This document shows positions 17,689 to 26,865 of a DNA stretch of 64,000 bases, in pieces. The DNA lies in assembly GCA_018260425.1 (NCBI GenBank), contig JAGLBD010000003.1, forward strand, positions 40,948 through 104,947. Reading direction: 5' to 3'. The position numbers and the translations under genes are program-made. The notes under the pieces are model-generated. The model saw only the letters and a program-made list of their open reading frames with translations. It had not been told where the DNA came from and searched no databases. Source of the stretch: Pseudogulbenkiania sp. GTDB lineage: Bacteria; Pseudomonadota; Gammaproteobacteria; Burkholderiales; Chromobacteriaceae. Positions within the stretch are counted from its first letter, which is position 1. Each line of letters opens with the position of its first letter.

Positions 17689-18843
17689 ATGCGCCCCGAT
17701 GAACTGGATGCCGCCCTGCAGTCACTCGATGCACGATTCCTGCGTCGCCGCCGTGCCACGCTGTCGTCGCCGCAAGGGCCCCGAGTGGTGGTGGACGGTC
17801 AGAGTCGTCTGGCGTTTGCCAGCAATGACTATCTGGGGCTGGCCAATCATCCCCGGGTCATCGAGGCCGCAACCCAGGCCATGCAATGTTATGGCGTTGG
17901 GGGCGGCGCCTCGCATCTGGTGGCGGGGCATTTCACGGCGCATCACGATGCCGAGCAGGCCCTGGCGGCTTATATCGGCAGTGAAGAGGCCTTATTGTTC
18001 TCGTCCGGCTATCTCGCCAACCTTGCCGTGATCACCGCACTGGCCGGTCATGGCGATGCGGTGTTTGGCGACAAGCTCAATCACGCTTCGCTGAATGATG
18101 CCTGCCAGCTGTCGCGCGCACGGTTCCGGCGTTTTCGCCATAACGACCTGGAGCATCTTGACTACCTGTTGCAGACCACCCCGGCACAGAGCCGGCTGAT
18201 TGCCGTGGATGCGGTGTATAGCATGGATGGCGACCAGGCGCCGTTGGTGGAGTTATTGGCGCTGGCCGAGCGTTACGATGCCTGGCTCTATGTCGATGAT
18301 GCACACGGCTTCGGTGTGCTGGGCGAAGGACGAGGCAGTCTCGCGGCGAGCGGCCTGTCTTCGCCACGCCTGATCGGCATGGCGACGCTAGGCAAGGCGG
18401 CCGGGGTTTCCGGTGCGGTGGTCACCGCCCGGGCCGCGGTGTGCCAGTGGCTGGTGAGCCGTGCCCGTCCTTATATCTATACCACGGCGTCGCCGCCGGC
18501 ACTGGCGGCCGCGGTGACCACCAGCCTGCAGGTGATGCAGGACGAGCCATGGCGTCGCCGGCATGTTCTGGCGTTGGCGGCAGACTTCAATCAACGCCTG
18601 AGTGGACCGGGCCTGACGGTGCTGCCATCGATAACGCCGATTCAGGCCGTGGTGCTGGGCAGTGCCGAACGGGCTTTGCAGGTCGCCGCCCGGCTGGAGG
18701 ACGCCGGAGTGTGGGTGCCGGCCATCCGGCCGCCGACGGTGGAGGAAGGTCGCGCCCGTTTGCGGGTGTCGCTCACGGCCGAACACAGTCATGACGAGGT
18801 GGCGCAGTTGATCGGGCTGATCCGCAACGCAGCTGTGGCATGA
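17689..18843 (+). CDS. bioF: 8-amino-7-oxononanoate synthase
   Basis: A 384-residue PLP enzyme that condenses pimeloyl-ACP with L-alanine, the first ring-assembly step of biotin synthesis. Family features are FASNDYLGLANHP near residue 45, GGGASHLVAGH near 75, VDAVYSMDGDQAPL, YVDDAHGFGVLG and TLGKAAG, whose Lys forms the aldimine. The start is a choice among ATGs at 17678, 17689 and 17699 in a repeated GATGC-rich stretch; only 17689 is in frame with the family N-terminus. Its stop overlaps the next start (ATGA). Confidence 0.95.
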   Translation: MRPDELDAALQSLDARFLRRRRATLSSPQGPRVVVDGQSRLAFASNDYLGLANHPRVIEAATQAMQCYGVGGGASHLVAGHFTAHHDAEQALAAYIGSEEALLFSSGYLANLAVITALAGHGDAVFGDKLNHASLNDACQLSRARFRRFRHNDLEHLDYLLQTTPAQSRLIAVDAVYSMDGDQAPLVELLALAERYDAWLYVDDAHGFGVLGEGRGSLAASGLSSPRLIGMATLGKAAGVSGAVVTARAAVCQWLVSRARPYIYTTASPPALAAAVTTSLQVMQDEPWRRRHVLALAADFNQRLSGPGLTVLPSITPIQAVVLGSAERALQVAARLEDAGVWVPAIRPPTVEEGRARLRVSLTAEHSHDEVAQLIGLIRNAAVA

Positions 18844-21749
18844 TTGCACGCGTCGTACGGGAAAATGACACAAATGTCACCTGTACCGACTACCATATAA
18901 TCATGAATCGTACGGTTGAAGGTTTCATTATTCCCGAATCGCATTCCCGTCAACCGCTGGCGCTGTTGGCGCGCTTGGGCAACCTTGAGGCCATGGCGTT
19001 ATGGCGCTGTTCCGGCAACGACTGGCAGTGCCTTGCCTCGATTGGCAATGCAGCGTTGTTGCCCGAACCGGATGGCCTGGCAGAGTCCGACCCGGAGCCG
19101 CGGGTGGGGCGACTGTTCCTGACGGAAGGCGCGACCCGGATTGGCGCTCTGCTATGGATCGGAGAGGTGCCCGGCTGGTTTGAAGAAGTTGCACCTCTGT
19201 GGATCGGCGACCGGTTTGCCGCGCCGCTGTATCCGGAACCGGCGGTGACGTCTGGGGTCATCGATGTCTTGCGGGAAATGGGGCGGGCCTGTGACGAGAT
19301 GACCAGCCTCAATCACTATTTGCCCCGTGTACACCAGTTGCTGGGTCGGCTGATGGAGTCCGGCAATCTGGCGCTAGCGTTGTGCGACGAGACCGACAGC
19401 TCTGTTTACTATCCTTACTATACCGACAGCCGGGATCCGGATCCGCCCCGGCCCGATGCGCTGTTTCCGTTGCGGACCGCACGAAGGTCGCTGACCGCCT
19501 GGCTGATACGACATGGCAAGGCGGAGGTTTTGGGACGCGATGCACTATTGCGCTTGGTGCGGGAGCAGGACCTTGAACCTCCGGGCCTGTTGCCGGGCTG
19601 CTGGATGGGCGTGCCGCTGGTCAATGTTTCCGGCAAGGTCATCGGTGCAGCGGTGCTGCAGCGTTACGAAGATCTGCCGCCCTTCGACGCCCGTGAGCAG
19701 GCGGTGTTCCAGTTTGTCGCCCGCCAGACCGGCTTTGCACTGGACCGGTGGATTTACCGGGAGCGTATCGAAAAACGGCTGTGGCTTAAAACCGGTGAGC
19801 TGGAGGGATTGCAGGCCCGGCTACTGGCCGAGGTGGCGGAACGCAAGCGCGTCGAACGTTTTCAGAAAGTCCTGTATTCCATCGCCGAGCTATCCAATAC
19901 CAGTTTATCGCTGGAAGCCTTTCTGGCGGGCTTGCATCGTTTGTTGCAAGAATTGGTGGCGGCCCCGAATTGTCTGGTGACCTTGTATGACCCGGTCAGC
20001 GATGTCCTGACCTTTCCGTATTGTGCCGACGAGCGGGCGATAGCCACACGTGCGCGCAAGCCCGGCAAGGGGCCGGTTGAACGGGTGTTGCATGGCGGAC
20101 GCCCGTTGATGTTGCGCAAGGGGGACGACACACTGGACCCCGACGTGACGAGCTGGCTCGGGGTGCCCTTGTATTGCGGTAGTGAATTGCTCGGGGTGTT
20201 GTCGATTCACAGTTATAGCGCCTCGGCCGGTCTTGGCTGGCGCGACCAGGAAGTGCTGGAGTTCATCGCCAACAATATCGGCACGGCGCTGGCCCGGGTC
20301 AAGGCGCTGGAAGACCTGCAACGTGCTTGCGGCGATCTGGAAGAACGGGTGCTGGAGCGGACCCATGCACTGGACGCCGTGAATGCCAGGCTGCAATTCG
20401 ACAGTTTGCATGATCCGCTGACCAAGCTGCCCAACCGGACCTATTTCTCCAAGACCCTGCGCCGTACCTGGGAGGCCTATGCCTCGTCGGCCGGTGAACG
20501 TTTTGCAGTACTGTTCATCGACCTCGATCGTTTCAAGCTGGTCAATGACACGCTGGGCCATCTGGCCGGCGACCATTTGCTTTTCGAAGCCGGCGCGCGC
20601 ATCCGCAACTGTCTGCGTCATTATGATTTTCTGTCGCGACTGGGCGGGGACGAGTTCGCCGTGTTGCTGTTCGGCGTCACCGACGTGGCGAGTTGCGAGC
20701 TGGTCGCCCGGCATATCGTCAGCGCGTTTGAATGCCCGGTCATCCTCTCCGGGCGGGAGGTGTTCACCACCGCCAGCGTGGGGCTGGTGATTGCCGACAA
20801 GGAGTATTACCACAAGTCCGAAGACTTGCTGCGCGATGCCGACCATGCGATGTATTGCACCAAGCAGCAGGGGCGGCATGGGTATACGGTGTTCAATCAC
20901 GAACTGCGGGTCAATCAGGCCGACCAATTGGCGCTGGAATCCGAGTTGCGGCGTGCGCTGGATGAAACCGGTCAGTTGATCCCGTATTACCAGCCCTTCG
21001 TCGACGCCGATTCCGGGCAATTGCTGGGTTTCGAGACACTGGTTCGCTGGCAGCACCCAAGCCGCGGTTTGCTCGCTCCGGCCGTCTTTCTGCCCATTGC
21101 CGAAGAGAGTGGTCTGATCATGCGTCTCGACCGCTACATGATTCAGGCAGCCTGCCATCAATTGAGCCAGTGGCGCGACGAGGGTCGGGTGGATGAGTCG
21201 ATTTCACTGCACATCAATCTGTCCAGCGGAAATTTTCATGACTCCGAACTGTTGCCATGGATTGCGGAATTGATCGAGACGTGCCGCTTGCCGAGTCATA
21301 TGGTGCATCTGGAAATCACCGAGAGCGCCTTGATCGATGTTCCGGAAACCGCGCAGCGGGTCATGCATGCCTTGCACGATATGGGCATCCGGCTGGATCT
21401 GGACGATTTTGGCACAGGCTATTCCGCCCTGTCTTACTTGCACCGTTTCCGCTTCGATGTCCTGAAAATCGATCAATCCTTTGTCCGTGAGTTGCCCGAC
21501 AAGGAAGAGTCGATTGCCATTATTCGTGCCATCCTCGCCATGGCGGCGGCACTGGGGCTGGAGGTGGTGGCTGAAGGTGTTGAAACGGCGGAGCAACGCC
21601 AGATGTTGCGTGAAATGGGCTGTCGATGCCTGCAGGGCTATTACTTTGCTCGCCCGGTATCTGCCTCTGCCGTCGACTGGACGCGTTTGCCTCGGGGGCC
21701 GTCCATGCAGGACGTCCCCTTGCGAAATCCTCCGGCCATCCCCATCTGA
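18840..21749 (+). CDS. GAF-GGDEF-EAL cyclic-di-GMP signalling protein
   Basis: A 969-residue cytosolic protein (948 if it starts at the ATG 18903, which no Shine-Dalgarno precedes). Two GAF-like regions lie at about 160-310 and 340-495, then a coiled coil (EERVLERTHALDAV), a GGDEF domain with intact GGDEF at about 602-606 and an RHYD inhibitory site five residues before it. The EAL domain follows: the signature is ETLVRW at about 732, with the other catalytic residues present (HINLS, EITES, DDFGTGYSAL, LKIDQSF, EGVET, QGYYFARP). Both synthesis and hydrolysis of cyclic-di-GMP look possible. It lies between bioF and bioH, with its start overlapping the bioF stop. No membrane segment is evident. 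Confidence 0.93.
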   Translation: MIARVVRENDTNVTCTDYHIIMNRTVEGFIIPESHSRQPLALLARLGNLEAMALWRCSGNDWQCLASIGNAALLPEPDGLAESDPEPRVGRLFLTEGATRIGALLWIGEVPGWFEEVAPLWIGDRFAAPLYPEPAVTSGVIDVLREMGRACDEMTSLNHYLPRVHQLLGRLMESGNLALALCDETDSSVYYPYYTDSRDPDPPRPDALFPLRTARRSLTAWLIRHGKAEVLGRDALLRLVREQDLEPPGLLPGCWMGVPLVNVSGKVIGAAVLQRYEDLPPFDAREQAVFQFVARQTGFALDRWIYRERIEKRLWLKTGELEGLQARLLAEVAERKRVERFQKVLYSIAELSNTSLSLEAFLAGLHRLLQELVAAPNCLVTLYDPVSDVLTFPYCADERAIATRARKPGKGPVERVLHGGRPLMLRKGDDTLDPDVTSWLGVPLYCGSELLGVLSIHSYSASAGLGWRDQEVLEFIANNIGTALARVKALEDLQRACGDLEERVLERTHALDAVNARLQFDSLHDPLTKLPNRTYFSKTLRRTWEAYASSAGERFAVLFIDLDRFKLVNDTLGHLAGDHLLFEAGARIRNCLRHYDFLSRLGGDEFAVLLFGVTDVASCELVARHIVSAFECPVILSGREVFTTASVGLVIADKEYYHKSEDLLRDADHAMYCTKQQGRHGYTVFNHELRVNQADQLALESELRRALDETGQLIPYYQPFVDADSGQLLGFETLVRWQHPSRGLLAPAVFLPIAEESGLIMRLDRYMIQAACHQLSQWRDEGRVDESISLHINLSSGNFHDSELLPWIAELIETCRLPSHMVHLEITESALIDVPETAQRVMHALHDMGIRLDLDDFGTGYSALSYLHRFRFDVLKIDQSFVRELPDKEESIAIIRAILAMAAALGLEVVAEGVETAEQRQMLREMGCRCLQGYYFARPVSASAVDWTRLPRGPSMQDVPLRNPPAIPI
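18866..18901 (+). promoter_or_regulatory. Possible operator and -10 element inside the cyclic-di-GMP gene's 5' end
   Basis: TGACA-CAAA-TGTCA (18866-18879) is followed by a perfect TATAAT at 18896-18901, immediately before an in-frame ATG at 18903. This could be an internal promoter letting the GGDEF/EAL gene be expressed apart from bioF. The -35 is poor. Confidence 0.4.
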
Positions 21750-21755
21750 AGGCCC

Positions 21756-22520
21756 ATGGAGCTATTTGTCGAAACCCGTGGCCGTGGAGCCGATGTGGTG
21801 TTACTGCACGGCTGGGGTTTGCACGGCGGAGTGTTTGACCGGGTCGCCGATGCGTTGGCCCGGCACTTTTGCGTCCATTTGGTCGACTTGCCGGGGCATG
21901 GTGCATCACCCGCTCTGGACTCCTTCTCGGCTGAAAAGATTGCCGATGCGCTGGCCGGGCGATTTCCCTGGCCGGTGCGGGTTGCCGGGTGGTCGCTGGG
22001 CGGGTTTATTGCCCAGCACTGGGCACTGCGTCATCCCGAGCAGGTAAAAAGTCTTGCGCTGATTTCGACCAGTCCCTGTTTTGTGCGTCGTCCTGACTGG
22101 CCGCATGCCCAGGAACGCAAAGCGATCGAAAGCGTTGCGGCCACACTGGACAGCGCTTTCGACAAAACCCTCGAACAGTTTCTGGCCCTGCAAATGCTTG
22201 GGGCTCCCGAAGCCAGGGAAACCTTGCGGGCGGTCAGGGAGCAGTTGTTTGCGCATGGCCGTCCGAGTGGCTTGCATAGCGCCCTCGACCTGCTGCTGGA
22301 ATGCGACAGCCGTCGTTTACTGCCGGGGATTCTGTGTCCGACCGGTTTGTTTCACGGCGCCCGCGATGCAATTACCCCGATTGGTGCGGCGCGCTGGATG
22401 AGTGAGCAGTTACCCTTTGCCACTTTGTATGAATTCCCCAAGGCCTCGCACGCTCCTTTTCTCTCGCATGAGACCGAGTTTGTCGAGCGTCTGATCCATC
22501 ATCTGGAAACTACTGCATGA
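21756..22520 (+). CDS. bioH: Pimeloyl-ACP methyl ester carboxylesterase
   Basis: A 254-residue alpha/beta hydrolase that removes the methyl group from pimeloyl-ACP methyl ester, ending the BioC-BioH pathway for the biotin pimelate chain. The nucleophile is S80 in AGWSLGGF; the oxyanion region is VVLLHGWGLHGGVF; the acid is in GARDAITP and the His in SHAPF near the C-terminus. The next gene, bioC, starts within its stop codon (ATGA). The only gene between it and bioF is the cyclic-di-GMP protein. Confidence 0.94.
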   Translation: MELFVETRGRGADVVLLHGWGLHGGVFDRVADALARHFCVHLVDLPGHGASPALDSFSAEKIADALAGRFPWPVRVAGWSLGGFIAQHWALRHPEQVKSLALISTSPCFVRRPDWPHAQERKAIESVAATLDSAFDKTLEQFLALQMLGAPEARETLRAVREQLFAHGRPSGLHSALDLLLECDSRRLLPGILCPTGLFHGARDAITPIGAARWMSEQLPFATLYEFPKASHAPFLSHETEFVERLIHHLETTA

Positions 22521-23416
22521 CCGAAGCTTTTTTTACCGACAAGTCCCGGGTTCGCGCCTCGTTCGACAAAGCTGCCGGGAGTTATGACGCGGCAGCGGTC
22601 TTGCAGCGCGAAGTGGCCATGCGTATGGCCGAGCGACTGGATTACATCAAGATCAAGCCAGCGGTGATTCTCGATGCCGGCAGCGGTACCGGCGATGGGT
22701 CGGCCGAGTTGCGTCGCCGCTACCCGGAGGCCAGGGTCATCGAGCTGGATCTGGCGCCCGGCATGTTGGCCCGTTCCCGCGACAAACAGAGCGAAGGGCG
22801 GGGTCTGTTGGGGCGCTGGTTCGGCAAGCAGCCCTCGCAGGTGTGCGGCGATATCGAAGCCTTGCCGCTGGCGGATGGCAGCGTCGACATGATCTGGTCG
22901 AATCTGGCGATTCAATGGGTGAATATCCCGGACGGCGTGTTTGCCGAGTTTCGCCGGGTGCTCAAGCCGGAGGGTATGTTGCTGTTTTCGACGCTGGGCC
23001 CGGATACCCTGAGCGAGTTGCGTCAGGCGTTTCAGGCCGTGGATGGCGCGACCCATGTCAATCAGTTCATTGATATGCATGACCTTGGCGACGCCTTGCT
23101 GCAGAGCCGGTTCGCCGAACCGGTGATGGATATGGAAAAAATTGTCATGACCTATTCCTCGGTGCGCGATGTCATGCGCGACCTGAAGGGCATAGGAGCG
23201 CATAATGCCACGGCGGGTCGTCCTCGCGGCTTGATGGGGCGTCATGCCTTCTCGGCTATCGAAGCCGGGTATGAGAAATTTCGCCGCGACGGGAAACTTC
23301 CCGCCAGTTACGAGGTCGTTTACGGGCACGCCTGGCGTATCGATACACCGGGCAAGCCCCATGTCCTGCCGGATGGCCGGCAAGTCATCGAATTCGTCAA
23401 GAAACCCAAACCGTAA
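22517..23416 (+). CDS. bioC: Malonyl-ACP O-methyltransferase
   Basis: A 299-residue SAM-dependent methyltransferase that methylates malonyl-ACP so that fatty acid synthesis can build pimelate. The N-terminus SFDKAAGSYDAAAVLQREVA is typical of BioC. The SAM-binding motif is VILDAGSGTGDG (about residues 50-61), with ALPLADGSVDMIWSNLAIQW further on. It overlaps bioH by 4 bp. The patatin-like gene begins 7 nt after the stop, so the transcript may continue. bioA and bioD are not in this window. Confidence 0.94.
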   Translation: MTEAFFTDKSRVRASFDKAAGSYDAAAVLQREVAMRMAERLDYIKIKPAVILDAGSGTGDGSAELRRRYPEARVIELDLAPGMLARSRDKQSEGRGLLGRWFGKQPSQVCGDIEALPLADGSVDMIWSNLAIQWVNIPDGVFAEFRRVLKPEGMLLFSTLGPDTLSELRQAFQAVDGATHVNQFIDMHDLGDALLQSRFAEPVMDMEKIVMTYSSVRDVMRDLKGIGAHNATAGRPRGLMGRHAFSAIEAGYEKFRRDGKLPASYEVVYGHAWRIDTPGKPHVLPDGRQVIEFVKKPKP

Positions 23417-23423
23417 GAAGATC

Positions 23424-24317
23424 ATGTTTTCAGTAAAACGTCTGGCCCCCGTGCTGGCACTCGTCATGGCTGCCTGCTCGACACAGGTGACCCCGCCGGC
23501 ACCGTCTGTTCAACCCAAAGTCCTGCCCAAACCCAAAATTGCCCTGGCCCTTGGCGGCGGCGCCGCAAAGGGCTTTGCCCATATCGGCGTGATCAAGGTG
23601 CTGGAAGCCAATGGCATCAGCGCCGATATCGTTACCGGCACCAGTGCCGGCAGTGTCGTCGGCAGTCTGTATGCGGCGGGCTATACCCCGGCACAGTTGC
23701 AGGCCAAGGCCGTCACCCTTGACGAGAGCAACCTCACCGATTTCACCTTGTCGACCCGTGGCTTCATCAAAGGGGAAAAACTGCAGGCGTTCGTCAACCA
23801 GCAAGTCGGCAATCGCCCCATCGAGAAACTGGCCAAGCCGTTCGGTGCCGTTGCCACCGAACTGGATACGGGTCGTCGCGTGGTGTTCCGTCTGGGTAAC
23901 ACCGGGCAAGCCGTGCGTGCCTCGGCCAGTATCCCCAATGTCTTCCTGCCGGTGGAAATTGCCGGCAAACGTTATGTAGACGGTGGACTGGTCAGTCCGG
24001 TTCCGGTGAGCGCTGCACGGGAAATGGGTGCGGATTTTGTCATTGCCGTGGATATTTCGGCGCGTCCCGGCAAAGGTCGTGCCACCGGCTTTTTGTCCAC
24101 GCTGGACCAGAGCATCAATATCATGAGCGTGGCCGGTCTGGCTCAGGAGCTCAAGCAAGCCGACGTGGTGATTCAGCCCAAAGTGCAGAATATCGGTTCG
24201 GCCGCTTTCGAAGCACGCAATCAGGCTATCGCCGCCGGTGAGGCCGCTGCCCGCCAGGCGCTGCCGACCTTGCGTCGCCTGTTGCAGGAAAAAACCCGGG
24301 TAATGGCCGGCAGTTGA
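23424..24317 (+). CDS. Patatin-like phospholipase, putative lipoprotein
   Basis: A 297-residue protein. The ATG at 23424 has AAGAAG upstream and starts a lipoprotein-type signal (ALVMAACSTQ, Cys 18). The patatin fold is clear: GGGAAKGFAHIGV (oxyanion), GTSAGS with the nucleophile at S74, and YVDGGLVSPVP holding the catalytic Asp near residue 185. Such proteins resemble E. coli RssA and Pseudomonas patatin-like lipases and hydrolyse acyl esters. As a predicted lipoprotein it would act at the cell envelope. It follows bioC at 7 nt and may be co-transcribed. The substrate is unknown. Confidence 0.88.
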   Translation: MFSVKRLAPVLALVMAACSTQVTPPAPSVQPKVLPKPKIALALGGGAAKGFAHIGVIKVLEANGISADIVTGTSAGSVVGSLYAAGYTPAQLQAKAVTLDESNLTDFTLSTRGFIKGEKLQAFVNQQVGNRPIEKLAKPFGAVATELDTGRRVVFRLGNTGQAVRASASIPNVFLPVEIAGKRYVDGGLVSPVPVSAAREMGADFVIAVDISARPGKGRATGFLSTLDQSINIMSVAGLAQELKQADVVIQPKVQNIGSAAFEARNQAIAAGEAAARQALPTLRRLLQEKTRVMAGS

Positions 24318-24383
24318 TTGGTTGCGCGAGCCGGATTTCTCGTTCATGCTTTTGGGGTATCCATTCCGAAAGGTCCGGCTCGC

Positions 24384-25034
24384 ATGATTACCCTCTATGG
24401 TGCAGCGCTGTCCCCTTACTACAACAAGGTCAAACTGGCCATGCTGGAGAAAGGAGTCAATTTCACCGAGGTGATGGTTCGTCCGTCACGCGACCCGGAA
24501 TTTCTCGCCAAAAGTCCGCTGGGCAAGATCCCTGCAGTGGAAATCAACGGCCTGTTTCTGGCCGAGTCCACACCGATACTGGAATGGCTGGAAGATGCCT
24601 ATCCGACGCTCTCCCTGTTACCTCCTACTCCCAATAGCCGTGCCTTGGCCCGCGAGTTGGCCTCCTTCATCGATTTGGCACTGATACCGGCCTGTGCCCC
24701 CCTGCAGCGCCATCTGGTCTGGGGCGAGCCGCTACCCGAACGTGAAGCGTTGATCAGCGAGATACAACACTGTCTGGCGGCCCTGTTGCGCCGTGGACGG
24801 TGTTTGCCATGGCTGGCCGGCGACTTCTACTCGGTAGCGGATGTCAGCGCCGCGACCATTCTGCCCTTGCTGGGCGCACAAAGCCGGGCCGCATTGGGTA
24901 TCGATGTGCTGGAAAACCATCCCTTGGCGGCGTATATCGCCCAGTTGCGCCAGCGTCCCACGGTGGCACGAATTCTGGCCGACCGCGAGACGCTGGCCGA
25001 GCGCTTTATCGCGTCCCGCCAGCGCAAGGCTTAA
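24384..25034 (+). CDS. Glutathione S-transferase family protein
   Basis: A 216-residue two-domain GST-like protein. The thioredoxin-fold N-terminus reads ITLYGAALSPYYNKVKLAMLEKGV, with Ser in the usual catalytic position, and SPLGKIPAVEINGLFLAESTPILEWLED carries the cis-Pro and glutathione-binding ESxxI motif (AEST). The C-terminal helical domain fills the rest. The ATG at 24384 follows AAAGGT; an upstream in-frame start at 24318 would encode an unrelated leader. It ends 4 nt before the convergent lipoprotein gene. Substrate unknown. Confidence 0.82.
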   Translation: MITLYGAALSPYYNKVKLAMLEKGVNFTEVMVRPSRDPEFLAKSPLGKIPAVEINGLFLAESTPILEWLEDAYPTLSLLPPTPNSRALARELASFIDLALIPACAPLQRHLVWGEPLPEREALISEIQHCLAALLRRGRCLPWLAGDFYSVADVSAATILPLLGAQSRAALGIDVLENHPLAAYIAQLRQRPTVARILADRETLAERFIASRQRKA

Positions 25035-25038
25035 GTAC

Positions 25039-25878
25039 TCATTGCTTCGGGATGCTGCCGGCCAACAGGCTGCTGCCATCGAGAGTGCTTGCCGTAAAGA
25101 TCAGGCTTTGCATTGTGTCCTCGGGCAAGGTGACCAGTGAGGCCAGTCCCATCAAGGAAACCCCTCCCGGCGGGTTTTTGCCGGTCAGACAACGACCGAC
25201 CCCTCCGTCAGGTATCACCGTCAAGTTGATGCGGTAGAGGTTCTTGTTGCCCTTGCCCAGTTCTCTGATCACGCCACTGCTGATCGTGCAACCGGGTAGC
25301 CTTCCCATGATGACGCCGTTGTCGTCAATGCTCATGACCAATGCTGCCGTTGACTGATAGTGCGGCAGGTTGCGGATATTTCTGGCTGTGTCGCTATAGT
25401 TACCGACTACCCGGGACAGGGCCCCCGAGTCATCGTACTGCGGGCTATAGGTCATGGAGAATTTGTCGATGGGTTGGCCGCTACTGCCCTGGTTCAATCG
25501 GGCGCTCAGAGTGTACCGGGTGAAAATGGTGCCTTCCAGACGGTGGGAGAACACGGTACCTGTCTTGACGTCATTGGCCACGAATGACGGCTGTGGTGTG
25601 GGCAAGTGCCCTGCTAAACGCGGCGTGTAATTGAAGCCGCCGATTGACTGGGCAAACTGGAACTCGTGTCTGTCGTTGGCCAGAGGTGCCACCAGTGCGA
25701 ATGCGGGTGACTTGTTGTCGGTCTTGCCGAACCAGATGCCTTCGGCGGACTGGCGGGCGGCCACCGGGAGTTTGGCCTTGACGGCCTCCTTGCCCGTGGA
25801 GCCACCGCCCCCTCCCTTGCAGGCGGTCAAGGTGGCAAGTAATGCAATGACGGTAATGGTTGCTGTTTTGGTAATCAA
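25039..25878 (-). CDS. Hypothetical lipoprotein, paralogue A of a tandem pair
   Basis: A 279-residue protein I do not recognise. I place the start at the TTG of 25878, because translation then begins with a lipoprotein signal (ITKTATITVIALLATLTAC, lipobox LTAC, Cys 20) followed by a KGGGGGSTGKEA linker, and AGGGGTGATAAG lies just upstream. Downstream parts include GIWFGKTDNKSPAFAL, SMTYSPQYDDSGALSR and LPEDTMQSLIFTAST. Two Cys (LPGCTI and VGRCLTG) may pair in the periplasm. A 22-residue stretch around 105-130 is absent from the neighbouring copy. The second copy lies upstream on the same strand and is highly similar at protein and DNA level. Confidence 0.75.
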   Translation of the reverse strand: MITKTATITVIALLATLTACKGGGGGSTGKEAVKAKLPVAARQSAEGIWFGKTDNKSPAFALVAPLANDRHEFQFAQSIGGFNYTPRLAGHLPTPQPSFVANDVKTGTVFSHRLEGTIFTRYTLSARLNQGSSGQPIDKFSMTYSPQYDDSGALSRVVGNYSDTARNIRNLPHYQSTAALVMSIDDNGVIMGRLPGCTISSGVIRELGKGNKNLYRINLTVIPDGGVGRCLTGKNPPGGVSLMGLASLVTLPEDTMQSLIFTASTLDGSSLLAGSIPKQ

Positions 25879-25892
25879 CTTATCACCCCTAT

Positions 25893-25927
25893 GTTCGAGT
25901 TTATGGTGTTGTGGGGAACATTCGAAC
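25893..25927. repeat. Inverted repeat GTTCGA...TCGAAC upstream of lipoprotein A
   Basis: GTTCGA and TCGAAC arms, 23 nt apart, lie 15 nt before the TTG start. The same element precedes lipoprotein B. On the minus strand the two arms span TTCGAA, 17 nt, TAAACT, a possible promoter. Confidence 0.5.
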
Positions 25928-26042
25928 TGGAAAGGTGATAAGGGTTCCGGGATGCGCGCGGCTGGGAGCTGAATCAGTAAAAACCGAGTGGGTATGACAC
26001 GGGTTCTGGCCGACCAGTGAAGCACTGGCCGGGCGTGTTGCC

Positions 26043-26816
26043 TCATTGCTTCGGAATGCTGCCGGCCAACAGGCTGCGGCCATCGGCACTTTTTGCCGTG
26101 AAGATCAGACTCTGCATCGTGTCCTCGGGCAAGATGACCAGTGCGGCGAGTCCCGTCAACGTGACCTCTCCCGGCGGGTTGTTGCCGAGCAGGCAACGAG
26201 AGACCCCTCCGTCAGGTATCACCGTCAAGGTGATCCGGTAGAGATTTTTATTGCCTTGGCCCCGTTCGGTAATCGCGCCGTGGGTGATCGTACAACCGGG
26301 CAGTTTCCCGCTTGAAATGATTCCGTTGGAATCGACTTCCAACGCTGACGTTGCCGTTGGCTGGTAGTGTGGCAAGTCGCCGATCTTACGGGCCGTAGAA
26401 CTATAGTGGCCGACCAGCCGGGAGAGTGCGCCGGAGTCATCGTATTGCGGGCTATAGGTCATGGTGGATGTGTCGACGGGCTTGCCATTGCTGCCCTTCA
26501 CCCGGTGCGAGCGCACCGCTCCTGTCTTGATGCCATTGGCGACAAAGCCTGTCGCACGCGGCATGTCATTGAAATCATTGTTCGACTGGGCAAATTTGAA
26601 CCCTTGCGGTCCTCCGGTCATTGGCGCAATCAGTGCGAATGCGGGTGACGTGTTGCCGGTCTTGGCGAACCAGATACCTTCGGCGGACTGTCGGTGGGTC
26701 ACCGGGAGTCTGGCCTTGCCGGCCTCTTTGCCCGTGGAGCCACCTCCCCATCCCTTACAGGCGGTCAGGGTGGCAAGTAATGCAATGACGGTAATGGTTG
26801 CTGTTTTGCTAATCAA
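26043..26816 (-). CDS. Hypothetical lipoprotein, paralogue B of a tandem pair
   Basis: A 257-residue protein, close homologue of the downstream lipoprotein A. It too starts with TTG (26816), giving ISKTATITVIALLATLTAC with the lipobox Cys at 20. Shared segments are GIWFAKTGNTSPAFAL, FVANGIKTGAVRSHR, MTYSPQYDDSGALSR and LPEDTMQSLIFTAKSA. It lacks the 22 residues present in copy A after GHL. The Gly-rich linker is interrupted by Trp (KGWGGGSTG). Both copies carry the GTTCGA...TCGAAC element upstream. Function unknown; localisation to a membrane as a lipoprotein is inferred. Confidence 0.75.
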   Translation of the reverse strand: MISKTATITVIALLATLTACKGWGGGSTGKEAGKARLPVTHRQSAEGIWFAKTGNTSPAFALIAPMTGGPQGFKFAQSNNDFNDMPRATGFVANGIKTGAVRSHRVKGSNGKPVDTSTMTYSPQYDDSGALSRLVGHYSSTARKIGDLPHYQPTATSALEVDSNGIISSGKLPGCTITHGAITERGQGNKNLYRITLTVIPDGGVSRCLLGNNPPGEVTLTGLAALVILPEDTMQSLIFTAKSADGRSLLAGSIPKQ

Positions 26817-26831
26817 CGTATCTTCCCCTGT

Positions 26832-26865
26832 GTTCGAGTTTAGGGTGGTGCGGGGAAATTCGAAC
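26832..26865. repeat. Inverted repeat GTTCGA...TCGAAC upstream of lipoprotein B
   Basis: Second copy of the element before lipoprotein A, with a 22-nt spacer. The stretch after it (AGGCGATAAGGGTTCCGGGAT) is also shared, so the duplication includes about 120 bp of upstream DNA. Confidence 0.5.

Noticed and set aside
19905..21161. Open frame on the minus strand (418 codons)
   Set aside because: Antisense to the GGDEF domain region; no recognisable motif.
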